Shown: in pieces, positions 9,922 through 19,194 of the stretch | Position numbering within the stretch: position 1 is the stretch's first letter | Layout: each line of letters starts with the position of its first letter | Assembly (NCBI GenBank): GCA_009731375.1 | Contig: BJOX01000191.1 | Location: 18,393-42,549, forward strand | Direction of reading: 5' to 3' | Length of the DNA stretch: 24,157 bases | Source of the DNA: Paulinella micropora | Taxonomy: Eukaryota > Cercozoa > Imbricatea > Euglyphida | Program-made: the position numbers and the translations under genes | Notes under the pieces: generated by a model | Seen by the model: the letters and a program-made list of their open reading frames with translations, nothing else | What the model was told of the DNA's origin: nothing | Database searches by the model: none

Positions 9922-12165
9922 GGGACAGTCACGGATGTATCGTGTTAATTGCTTATGTATGTATGTATGTATGTATGTATGTATGTATGTATGTATGTAT
10001 ATATGTATGCATGTATGTATGTATGTACATACGGGACAGTCACGGATGTAGCGTGTTAATTGCTTATGTATGTATGTATGTATGTATGTATGTATGTATG
10101 TATGTATGTATGTATGTATGTATGTATGTACATACGGGACAGTCACAGATGTAGCGTGCTAATTGCTTATGTATGTATGTATGTATGTATGTATGTATGT
10201 ATGTATGTATGTACATACGGGACAGTCACGGATGTAGCGTGTTAATTGCTTATGTATGTATGTATGTATGTATATATGTATGTATGTATGTATGTATGTA
10301 CGTACGGGACAGTCACAGATGTAGCGTGTTAATTGCTTATTTATGTATGTATGTATGTATGTATGTATGTATGTATGTATGTACATACGGGACAGTCACG
10401 GATGTAGCGTGTTAATTGCTTATGTATGTATGTATGTATGTATGTATGTATGTATGTATGTATGTACGTACGTACGGGACAGTCACGGATGTAGCGAGTT
10501 GATTGCTTATGTATGTATGTATGTATGTATGTATGTATGTATGTATGTACGTACGTACGGGACAGTCACGGATGTAGCGAGTTAATTGCTTATGTATGTA
10601 TGTATGTATGTATGTATGTATGTATGTATGTACGTACGTACGGGACAGTCACGGATGTAGCGAGTTAATTGCTTATGTATGTATGTATGTATGTATGTAT
10701 GTATGTATGTATGTACGTACGTACGGGACAGTCACGGATGTAGCGAGTTAATTGCTTATGTATGTATGTATGTATGTATGTATGTATGTATGTATGTACG
10801 TACGTACGGGACAGTCACGGATGTAGCGAGTTAATTGCTTATGTATGTATGTATGTATGTATGTATGTATGTATGTATGTACGTACGTACGGGACAGTCA
10901 CGGATGTAGCGAGTTAATTGCTTATGTATGTATGTATGTATGTATGTATGTATGTATGTATGTACGTACGTACGGGACAGTCACGGATGTAGCGAGTTAA
11001 TTGCTTATGTATGTATGTATGTATGTATGTATGTATGTATGTATGTACGTACGTACGGGACAGTCACGGATGTAGCGAGTTAATTGCTTATGTATGTATG
11101 TATGTATGTATGTATGTATGTATGTATGTACGTACGTACGGGACAGTCACGGATGTAGCGAGTTAATTGCTTATGTATGTATGTATGTATGTATGTATGT
11201 ATGTATGTATGTACGTACGTACGGGACAGTCACGGATGTAGCGAGTTAATTGCTTATGTATGTATGTATGTATGTATGTATGTATGTATGTATGTACGTA
11301 CGTACGGGACAGTCACGGATGTAGCGAGTTAATTGCTTATGTATGTATGTATGTATGTATGTATGTATGTATGTATGTACGTACGTACGGGACAGTCACG
11401 GATGTAGCGAGTTAATTGCTTATGTATGTATGTATGTATGTATGTATGTATGTATGTATGTACGTACGTACGGGACAGTCACGGATGTAGCGAGTTAATT
11501 GCTTATGTATGTATGTATGTATGTATGTATGTATGTATGTATGTACGTACGTACGGGACAGTCACGGATGTAGCGAGTTAATTGCTTATGTATGTATGTA
11601 TGTATGTATGTATGTATGTATGTATGTACGTACGTACGGGACAGTCACGGATGTAGCGAGTTAATTGCTTATTTATGTATGTATGTATGTATGTATGTAT
11701 GTATGTATGTACGTACGTACGGGACAGTCACGGATGTAGCGAGTTAATTGCTTATGTATGTATGTATGTATGTATGTATGTATGTATGTATGTACGTACG
11801 TACGGGACAGTCACGGATGTAGCGAGTTAATTGCTTATGTATGTATGTATGTATGTATGTATGTATGTATGTACGTACGTACGGGACAGTCACGGATGTA
11901 GCGAGTTGATTGCTTATGTATGTATGTATGTATGTATGTATGTATGTATGTATGTACGTACGTACGGGACAGTCACGGATGTAGCGAGTTAATTGCTTAT
12001 GTATGTATGTATGTATGTATGTATGTATGTATGTATGTACGTACGTACGGGACAGTCACGGATGTAGCGAGTTGATTGCTTATGTATGTATGTATGTATG
12101 TATGTATGTATGTATGTATGTATGTACGTACGTACGGGACAGTCACGGATGTAGCGAGTTACTTG
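9922..12165 (+). repeat. 83-bp satellite array, 27 cores, plus orientation
   Basis: Each unit is gggacagtcacggatgtagc, then g(t/a)gttaattgctt, then a TATG run and GTACGTACGTAC. Cores start at 9922, 10033, 10136, 10219, 10306, 10389, 10476 and so on. From 10476 to 11804 there are sixteen successive periods of exactly 83 bp. The later starts 11883, 11966, 12049 and 12136 give steps of 79 to 87. Early units read gcgtg and later ones gcgag. The inverse form lies at 17100-17797 next to the retrotransposon. No coding function; the uniformity points to recent amplification or to assembly extension. Confidence 0.95.
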
Positions 12166-12220
12166 CTGGCGCAATCGAGCCGGCATGATCTCGCTCTCTA
12201 ATTTTGACCTAACATACATA

Positions 12221-12270
<50 letters not shown>

Positions 12271-12295
12271 GTCTATCTGTCTATCTGTCTATCTG

Positions 12296-12327
<32 letters not shown>

Positions 12328-12376
12328 ATTTTGACCTAACAGAGACATACAATCATATGTGTCCAATATCTATCTG

Positions 12377-12445
<69 letters not shown>

Positions 12446-12447
12446 TT
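12166..12447. repeat. CTAT repeats with islands shared with 18100-19600
   Basis: After the satellite comes ggcgcaatcgagccggcatg and ctcgctctctaattttgacc, then CTAT/CTGT repeats, the island acagagacatacaatcatat followed by gtgtccaatatctatctg, and more CTAT to the edge of copy A. The same two islands recur downstream of copy C, so the retrotransposon block lies within one repeat family. Confidence 0.85.
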
Positions 12448-13183
12448 ACGTCTGTGGGGAATCATTCCCAACAACAAGTGTGCCCTCTGTTCTGGTCAAG
12501 CACATCTATGCCACATCCTCTCCGGTTGCCATGTTGCCCTCAAACAAGGCCGCTATACATGGCGTCATGACTCTGTGCTCTGCACTATTGAAGCTCCCCT
12601 TCAAAAACACATCGAGAGCCATAACAAACGCTCCCCTATAGACCAAAATGAATCAAAGTCTATGTTTGTGAAAGAGGGCGAGCAGAAGCCTAAGAGACAG
12701 TCATTTCATCGACCATCCCTGCTTGACACTGCAAACGATTGGCAACTCCAAACCCAATACACCGGTTCTGAGCAAGCCTTTCCTGTCCACATTTGTGTCA
12801 CTGACCTCCGCCCCGATATCGTTGTCTGGTCACTGTCTACCAAGATATGTATTCTGATCGAGCTAACGTGCCCGGTCGAGGAAAACATCCTTGACGCACG
12901 AGCCTACAAGACCAACCGATACAACAAGCTCAAATCTCAAATCGAGGACAACGGATGGACCTGCCACCTTCGACCAATCGAATGCGGGGCTCGCGGCATG
13001 GTATCGTTCTCTGTTCATCGATGTTTCCGCGCCTTGGGTTTTTCCCATCCCCAATCCAAATCCCTTTGCTTCAAGCTATCCTCCTGCGTAGCTCGTTGCT
13101 CTTTTGCGATTTATCGCTCCTGTGCAGTCAAAAATTGGACTAATCTTCCTCTAGTCCGTATTGGTGACTGCATTCCATCATAG
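12448..13183 (+). pseudogene. Fragment of the LINE ORF: zinc knuckle and RLE domain only
   Basis: Encodes the same C-terminal 244 residues as copy B, from just before the CX2CX7HX4C knuckle to the stop at 13181-13183. It includes the PD, E and K nuclease residues. The reverse transcriptase is absent. The frame stays open upstream only through CTAT repeats (Tyr-Leu-Ser-Ile), so the apparent 274-residue frame with an ATG at 12359 is a chance fusion. The fragment is undecayed, consistent with a very recent origin. Confidence 0.9.
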
Positions 13184-13201
13184 CCGTCCAGTGTTGCATA
13201 G
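12448..13201 (+). mobile_element. RLE-type LINE copy A, 5'-truncated
   Basis: Collinear with 16345-17098 of copy B at a constant offset of 3897 bases, with no indel and one substitution that I can find (a silent A/C in a Thr codon). The left edge is a clean step from CTAT repeats into the zinc-knuckle coding region. The right edge is the element's 3' end, joined directly to the 5' end of copy B. It carries the last 20% or so of the element and cannot move by itself. Confidence 0.93.
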
Positions 13202-13615
13202 CCCGGGCTAGGTCCCTGCGGGGGTTTAGGCCTCATACAATGTCATCATTGTAGCTTGCGCAAGCTTACGGTGCTCAAAACACTTGGACTAACGGCTTCC
13301 TTTTCTTTCTCTTCTTCCTTATCCTCCCACTCTCCATTCCTAGATTGCCTTTTTCTTCAACGTCCTTCCTCCTCTTCTTTTTCCAGAACACAGTCTACCC
13401 GTGATTCCCATCCCGGACACATGCACAGTACACAAATTATTGTTTGATGTGAAACTGCGTTCCTTTGCAAGGACTACATTCCTTTGCGACATCTCATCCA
13501 TATGTGACCCCGTCGCGGCGATAAAGCGCGGCAACCAAACCTTTCTCCTTTTTCTTCTTGGGCTGACAACCCTGGCTTAAACGAAGAGGCTTGCTTCCCC
13601 TAAGTTAAGCCGTAA
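13202..13615 (+). promoter_or_regulatory. 5' untranslated region of copy B with hairpins and pyrimidine tracts
   Basis: The first 65 bases carry a 7-bp stem with a 4-base loop (13236-13242 with 13247-13253) and a perfect 14-base palindrome, agcttgcgcaagct, at 13253-13266. A pyrimidine-rich stretch follows (about 13300-13390). R2-type elements start with a self-cleaving ribozyme and lack their own promoter. I could not fit an HDV-like fold here, so the role of these hairpins is open. A small 63-codon frame at 13256 has no known domain and is probably not coding. Confidence 0.5.
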
Positions 13616-16600
13616 GTTACAAAAACTACATGCGAAAACCTACCGACGCACCGCTATTCCCTCCGGAGTGGCCGCCGTCACCCTCCCAGTGCGTGCTCTG
13701 CACCGCCTGAACCCCCTGGAGAAGATTTTGCTCATGTTCACCCTTACGAAGACCTTTCGGGCCTCCTCGAAAAGAAGAGCCCAAAAGCGCACGTCCATCC
13801 GGACTACAAGTCGCAACCCGGCATTATCAACCTGGATTCCACCCACTGTGTTGACGCCGAGACATACTCCCATTTCGTCCATCGGACAAGAAGTGCCCCG
13901 AAAGAACCAACCGAAAGAAGAAAACGCCTGGTATTGCCATCAACACCAAGCGAATGGAAAGGCATTGAAGAAGAACTCCAATCCGCACTCCCTCTCATCC
14001 TCCCCTCCTCTCTCATCAAATGCCTGTCATGTGACGAAGCAGTAGCGAAATTTGAAAGATATCTCTACGACTTCATATCACAACGGGTAACAAAAACACA
14101 AGAACAAACTCATGAGCGAAAAAACCGCCACGTAATCCGGCTCCAAACAGAACTCACGCAGAACCGACAACAAAAACTGATCCAAAAGAGACATCTGCGA
14201 GATCTCAAAAGGGCAGGTTCAATTCCAGCTGCTGTTGCAAAAAGCCTGCAAAAAACTTGGCGAGTATTATTGAAGACCGGTAACCGCCTCCGCCGTCGTC
14301 TCAAGGAAGCAACTTTAAGCTCCGCTCAACGACAAGCAAATACACGCTTCCGAACTGACCCTCATAAGTTTGCCAAAAATCTGTTTCATCCCCCCTCAAC
14401 CCAAACCACTTCCTCCCTATCCAAAGAAAACTGTGACTCCTACTTTCCCAACCTATACAAAGACGCTAATCGTGAACAAACCTACGTGCCCTTACCTGAA
14501 ATGAATCGCCCGCCTCTACCAACTGTCCCCTTTGACCTCAAGCCACCGTCCTTCTTGGAAACCAAAAGATCTGTGTTTGCCAAGCGTAATGGTGCAGCCC
14601 CTGGCAGAGATGGTATTAGCTACCTTGTTTACAAGAGACTTCCCACCGCTTTACTTTTCTTACACAAACTCATTGTCAAGTGTTGGACAACGGATGTAGC
14701 TAATAGCTGGGCCCAAGCTGCTATCTCCCTCCTTCATAAGGACGGCGATCCACTTCAGGCCTCAAACTATCGTCCGATTGCTCTGACAAGCTGCTCGGGT
14801 AAGGTATTTTTCTCTTTGTGGTCAAAACGCCTAGAGAGTTTTTTGCTAGATAACAAGTACTTTGACAGAGCAAAACAAAAAGGTTTCCTCCGTAACGTTG
14901 CAGGATGCCCCGAGCACATTGCTACTACAAAAGCTACCATCAGAAATGCAAAAGATCACTATCGCCAACTGGTCATAGCATGGATTGACCTACAAAACGC
15001 TTTTGGAAGCGTAAACCACAACTTGATCCAGTTCGCTCTCTGGTGGTACCACGTGCCCCCTATGTTTGCTCGCATAATCTTTTTATACTACGAACTCTTA
15101 GTAGCCACAATCGAAGGGAAAGATTGGTCATCAGAACCCTTTGTTTTTGCTGTTGGCGTTTTTCAAGGATGCTGCATTTCTCCTCTCCTTTTCAACATAG
15201 TTTTCAACCTACTCCTTGACCTCCTATCATCCTTGACCAAAAACAACGGTTATCATTTCAAGCATAAGACCTCAACAGATGAAGTCATCGTGCACGAAGC
15301 TGCTTATGCTGACGACCTCAAACTACACTGCCGATCCCCGAAACACTGTCAATCGTCCATCAACATGATTGACAAATTTCTGTCATGGTCCAGAACAATG
15401 GCCGCGAAACCGCCCAAATGCAAAAGCCTTGCTTTCAAATACTGGACTAAAGCCGACGACTATAAGGGTCTCAAACGATTATTGCCGATCTCGTTCCCAC
15501 CCTTCGACCCCGCCCTTACTATTACTGGCAAACCGATTGACTTCATCGCTGACAAGCCTTTCAAAGACCTCGGATGGATTGTCTACCATGACCTCAGCGA
15601 AAACGAACAACGTGCAGCAATCCAAAAGAAGTTCATTCTTTCTATGCAAGCCATCGATAGCTGCTCGATCAATGGCTTTATGAAATTTTGGCTATACCAG
15701 CACTACGCTGTCCAGTCACTTGCCTGGCCATTTCTCATTTATGACCTCTGCTTATCTTTCGCCAAAACCCTTGAGAAAATTGCGACCCGCTTCCTCAAAA
15801 AATGGGCCAATATCTACAAAAGAGCTCTGGTCTCTTGCCTTTACCGCCCACGCTCGAAATTCGGTCTACAGCTCCAATCCATCGTCTCTTTTTACCAGCG
15901 ACTTCAAATCAACCGTGCTCAAATGCTGAAGTACTGCCCAGATAAACACCTCTCGTCCATTTATGCGATGAACCTGACGAAACACGAAACATTTCGAACT
16001 ATCTGGAAACCAGAGCCTGTGCTCGAAAAGCTTGAGGCACAAGTTGATTTTGAATTCAAACATCGAGGCCAATCCGATCATCTCGGACTTGGCCATGGTC
16101 GCTACCCAAAAGAACATTCCATCACAGACCGCAAAGACAGGGTTTTAGAATTAGCTGCTGAGACAATACTTGAGACAACCACAGTGCATGACATGGACAA
16201 AGCCATGCAAGGGTGCTTCCTTCGTTTTGAAGACGCATGCCCCTTCGACCTCTCCTGGGCTCGCCTCATCGGAACCCGTAATCCCCGTTTAATCTCTTGG
16301 GTCATCAACGCAAGCACAAACTCGGTTATTACCCCCGACCTTAGACGTCTGTGGGGAATCATTCCCAACAACAAGTGTGCCCTCTGTTCTGGTCAAGCAC
16401 ATCTATGCCACATCCTCTCCGGTTGCCATGTTGCCCTCAAACAAGGCCGCTATACCTGGCGTCATGACTCTGTGCTCTGCACTATTGAAGCTCCCCTTCA
16501 AAAACACATCGAGAGCCATAACAAACGCTCCCCTATAGACCAAAATGAATCAAAGTCTATGTTTGTGAAAGAGGGCGAGCAGAAGCCTAAGAGACAGTCA

Positions 16601-17080
16601 TTTCATCGACCATCCCTGCTTGACACTGCAAACGATTGGCAACTCCAAACCCAATACACCGGTTCTGAGCAAGCCTTTCCTGTCCACATTTGTGTCACTG
16701 ACCTCCGCCCCGATATCGTTGTCTGGTCACTGTCTACCAAGATATGTATTCTGATCGAGCTAACGTGCCCGGTCGAGGAAAACATCCTTGACGCACGAGC
16801 CTACAAGACCAACCGATACAACAAGCTCAAATCTCAAATCGAGGACAACGGATGGACCTGCCACCTTCGACCAATCGAATGCGGGGCTCGCGGCATGGTA
16901 TCGTTCTCTGTTCATCGATGTTTCCGCGCCTTGGGTTTTTCCCATCCCCAATCCAAATCCCTTTGCTTCAAGCTATCCTCCTGCGTAGCTCGTTGCTCTT
17001 TTGCGATTTATCGCTCCTGTGCAGTCAAAAATTGGACTAATCTTCCTCTAGTCCGTATTGGTGACTGCATTCCATCATAG
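13616..17080 (+). CDS. Non-LTR retrotransposon polyprotein: reverse transcriptase and restriction-like endonuclease
   Basis: Single ORF for target-primed reverse transcription. The frame is open from 13616 but has no ATG until the middle of the protein. Residues are numbered from a TTG at 13934 (1048 residues to the stop at 17078). The N-terminal 200 residues are basic. The reverse transcriptase shows APGRDG (222-227), NYRPIALTS (278-286), QKGF...GCPEH, the motif A aspartate D352 in WIDLQNAFGS, QGCCISP (411-417), and YADD (458-461, D460 and D461). The knuckle is C815, C818, H826, C831 (CX2CX7HX4C, the R2-type form). The nuclease has PD at 926-927, E942 and K958 or K964. It has no apurinic endonuclease domain. 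All key residues are intact. The true start is unclear: ATG 13630 in the next frame encodes a CxxC before a stop at 13708, so an N-terminal zinc finger may be split by a frameshift. Confidence 0.92.
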   Translation, partial: VTKTTCENLPTHRYSLRSGRRHPPSACSAPPEPPGEDFAHVHPYEDLSGLLEKKSPKAHVHPDYKSQPGIINLDSTHCVDAETYSHFVHRTRSAPKEPTERRKRLVLPSTPSEWKGIEEELQSALPLILPSSLIKCLSCDEAVAKFERYLYDFISQRVTKTQEQTHERKNRHVIRLQTELTQNRQQKLIQKRHLRDLKRAGSIPAAVAKSLQKTWRVLLKTGNRLRRRLKEATLSSAQRQANTRFRTDPHKFAKNLFHPPSTQTTSSLSKENCDSYFPNLYKDANREQTYVPLPEMNRPPLPTVPFDLKPPSFLETKRSVFAKRNGAAPGRDGISYLVYKRLPTALLFLHKLIVKCWTTDVANSWAQAAISLLHKDGDPLQASNYRPIALTSCSGKVFFSLWSKRLESFLLDNKYFDRAKQKGFLRNVAGCPEHIATTKATIRNAKDHYRQLVIAWIDLQNAFGSVNHNLIQFALWWYHVPPMFARIIFLYYELLVATIEGKDWSSEPFVFAVGVFQGCCISPLLFNIVFNLLLDLLSSLTKNNGYHFKHKTSTDEVIVHEAAYADDLKLHCRSPKHCQSSINMIDKFLSWSRTMAAKPPKCKSLAFKYWTKADDYKGLKRLLPISFPPFDPALTITGKPIDFIADKPFKDLGWIVYHDLSENEQRAAIQKKFILSMQAIDSCSINGFMKFWLYQHYAVQSLAWPFLIYDLCLSFAKTLEKIATRFLKKWANIYKRALVSCLYRPRSKFGLQLQSIVSFYQRLQINRAQMLKYCPDKHLSSIYAMNLTKHETFRTIWKPEPVLEKLEAQVDFEFKHRGQSDHLGLGHGRYPKEHSITDRKDRVLELAAETILETTTVHDMDKAMQGCFLRFEDACPFDLSWARLIGTRNPRLISWVINASTNSVITPDLRRLWGIIPNNKCALCSGQAHLCHILSGCHVALKQGRYTWRHDSVLCTIEAPLQKHIESHNKRSPIDQNESKSMFVKEGEQKPKRQSFHRPSLLDTANDWQLQTQYTGSEQAFPVHICVTDLRPDIVVWSLSTKICILIELTCPVEENILDARAYKTNRYNKLKSQIEDNGWTCHLRPIECGARGMVSFSVHRCFRALGFSHPQSKSLCFKLSSCVARCSFAIYRSCAVKNWTNLPLVRIGDCIPS

Positions 17081-17099
17081 CCGTCCAGTGTTGCATAGC
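17081..17099 (+). other. Very short 3' untranslated tail of copy B
   Basis: ccgtccagtgttgcatagc lies between the stop and the satellite, and the same bases lie between the stop of copy A and copy B. No polyadenylation signal or A tail is seen. RLE elements usually have a structured 3' UTR of a hundred bases or more that their RT recognises, so recognition here may extend into the coding region. Confidence 0.8.
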
Positions 17100-17797
17100 A
17101 CACGCTACATCCGTGACTGTCCCGTACGTACATACATACATACATACATACATACATACATACATACATAAGCAAGTAACACGCTACATCCGTGACTGTC
17201 CCGTACGTACGTACATACATACATACATACATACATACATACATAAGCAAGTAACACGCTACATCCGTGACTGTCCCGTATGTACATACATACATACATA
17301 CATACATACATGCATACATACATACATACATACATAAGCAATTAACACGCTACATATGTGACTGTCCCGTACGTACATACATACATACATACATACATAC
17401 ATACATACATACATAAGCAATTAACACGCTACATATGTGACTGTCCCGTACGTACATACATACATACATACATAAGCAAGTAACACGCTACATCCGTGAC
17501 TGTCCCGTACGTACATACATACATACATACATACATACATACATACATACATACATAAGCAATTAACTCGCTACATCCGTGACTGTCCCGTACGTACGTA
17601 CATACATACATACATACATACATACATACATACATACATAAGCAATTAACACGCTACATATGTGACTGTCCCGTACGTACATACATACATACATACATAA
17701 GCAAGTAACACGCTACATCCGTGACTGTCCCGTACGTACGTACATACATACATACATACATACATACATACATACATAAGCAATTAACTCGCTACAT
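17100..17797 (-). repeat. Satellite array, minus orientation, between copies B and C
   Basis: Reverse complement of the 9922-12165 family: nine cores (cgctacatccgtgactgtcc) plus a partial tenth cut by copy C. Spacing is 59 to 91 bp, much less regular than the left array. Two core types alternate (catccgtgac and catatgtgac), and the junction words vary (aagcaagtaacac, aagcaattaacac, aagcaattaactc). The first unit begins within acacgctacatcc at the 3' end of copy B. Confidence 0.93.
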
Positions 17798-18094
17798 CCC
17801 GGGCTAGGTCCCTGCGGGGGTTTAGGCCTCATACAATGTCATCATTGTAGCTTGCGCAAGCTTACGGTGCTCAAAACACTTGGACTAACGGCTTCCTTTT
17901 CTTTCTCTTCTTCCTTATCCTCCCACTCTCCATTCCTAGATTGCCTTTTTCTTCAACGTCCTTCCTCCTCTTCTTTTTCCAGAACACAGTCTACCCGTGA
18001 TTCCCATCCCGGACACATGCACAGTACACAAATTATTGTTTGATGTGAAACTGCGTTCCTTTGCAAGGACTACATTCCTTTGCGACATCTCATC
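17798..18094 (+). mobile_element. RLE-type LINE copy C, 5' end only
   Basis: 297 bases matching 13202-13498 of copy B at a constant offset of 4596, with no difference that I can see. The left edge lies in a satellite unit (gctacat, then cccgggctagg). The right edge passes into CTAT repeats within the shared letters catc. A 3'-truncated LINE cannot come from normal target-primed reverse transcription, so a later deletion, recombination in CTAT or an assembly joint is implied. It contains only 5' UTR. Confidence 0.92.
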
Positions 18095-18223
18095 TATCTA
18101 TCTATCTATCTAATCTTTCTACTTATCTATCTAACATAGATTAGATATAGCGAATGTAGCTTTTAACAGAGACATACACTCGTATGTGTCCAATATCTAT
18201 CTATCTGTCTATCTGTCTATCTG

Positions 18224-18311
<88 letters not shown>

Positions 18312-18407
18312 ATCTTTCTACTTATCTATCTAACATAGATATAGATATAGCGAATGTAGCTTTTAACAGAGACATACACTCATATGTGTCCAATATCTAT
18401 CTATCTG

Positions 18408-18499
<92 letters not shown>

Positions 18500-18595
18500 A
18501 TCTTTCTACTTATCTATCTAACATAGATATAGATATAGCGAATGTAGCTTTTAACAGAGACATACACTCATATGTGTCCAATATCTATCTATCTG

Positions 18596-18687
<92 letters not shown>

Positions 18688-18783
18688 ATCTTTCTACTTA
18701 TCTATCTAACATAGATATAGATATAGCGAAGGTAGCTCTTAACAGAGACATACACTCATATGTGTCCAATATCTATCTATCTG

Positions 18784-18847
<64 letters not shown>

Positions 18848-18900
18848 ATCTTTCTATCTAATCTATCTAACATAGATATAGATATAGCGAATGTAGCTCT
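18095..18900. repeat. CTAT array with a ~188-bp higher-order unit
   Basis: The island aatctttctacttatctatc, then aacatagatatagatatagc, gaatgtagcttttaacagag and acatacactcatatgtgtcc, recurs starting at about 18112, 18311, 18499, 18687 and 18847 (a shortened last unit). The islands are joined by CTAT and CTGT repeats. The acagagacatacac...tgtgtccaatatc part is the island seen at about 12340, left of copy A. Confidence 0.9.
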
Positions 18901-18949
18901 GGTAACTGATTGCGCAATTGGGCATGTCTCGCTCTCTCTAGTAGGTACG

Positions 18950-18989
<40 letters not shown>

Positions 18990-19161
18990 CAGATAGATAG
19001 ATAGACAGTTTTGACCTCACATATCATACACACAACTTGTGTGTCCAAGAGAGTCGAAAAGGGCTGTTTTATATTGTACACACATATGTATGTAACATAC
19101 ATATAGATATAGCGAATGTGGCGGTATGATATCGCTCTCTAGTTTAAATATAACATATTAT

Positions 19162-19194
<33 letters not shown>

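Larger units (their letters stand above)
13202..17099 (+). mobile_element. RLE-type non-LTR retrotransposon copy B, apparently full length
   Basis: About 3.9 kb: a 5' untranslated part of about 0.4 kb, one long ORF and an 18-19 base 3' tail after the stop. The 5' boundary comes from comparison with copy C, which shares everything from cccgggctagg onward. The 3' boundary comes from copy A, which shares everything up to gttgcatagc. It has no LTR, poly-A or 3' microsatellite tail of its own, and it is followed at once by satellite. The domain order (RT, zinc knuckle, restriction-like endonuclease, no apurinic endonuclease) places it with site-selective LINEs such as R2, NeSL and Hero. The clade needs a phylogeny. 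Confidence 0.93.

Noticed and set aside
9922-12165. CRISPR-like regular array
   Set aside because: The 83-bp period is uniform with no unique spacers. The segments between cores are TATG microsatellite, and the context is eukaryotic.
12359-12447. ATG-initiated 5' extension of the copy A frame
   Set aside because: It is CTAT repeat fused by chance to the truncated LINE. Copy B shows unrelated coding sequence at the same place.
13205-13270. HDV/R2-like self-cleaving ribozyme at the LINE 5' end
   Set aside because: A P1-like pairing (gggctag with ttaggcct) needs a bulge, and only about 14 bases lie between the strands, too few for P2 and P3.
13256-13447. 63-codon frame in the 5' UTR, repeated in copy C
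   Set aside because: Ser/Phe-rich translation of a pyrimidine tract with no domain. Its presence in copy C only reflects sequence identity.
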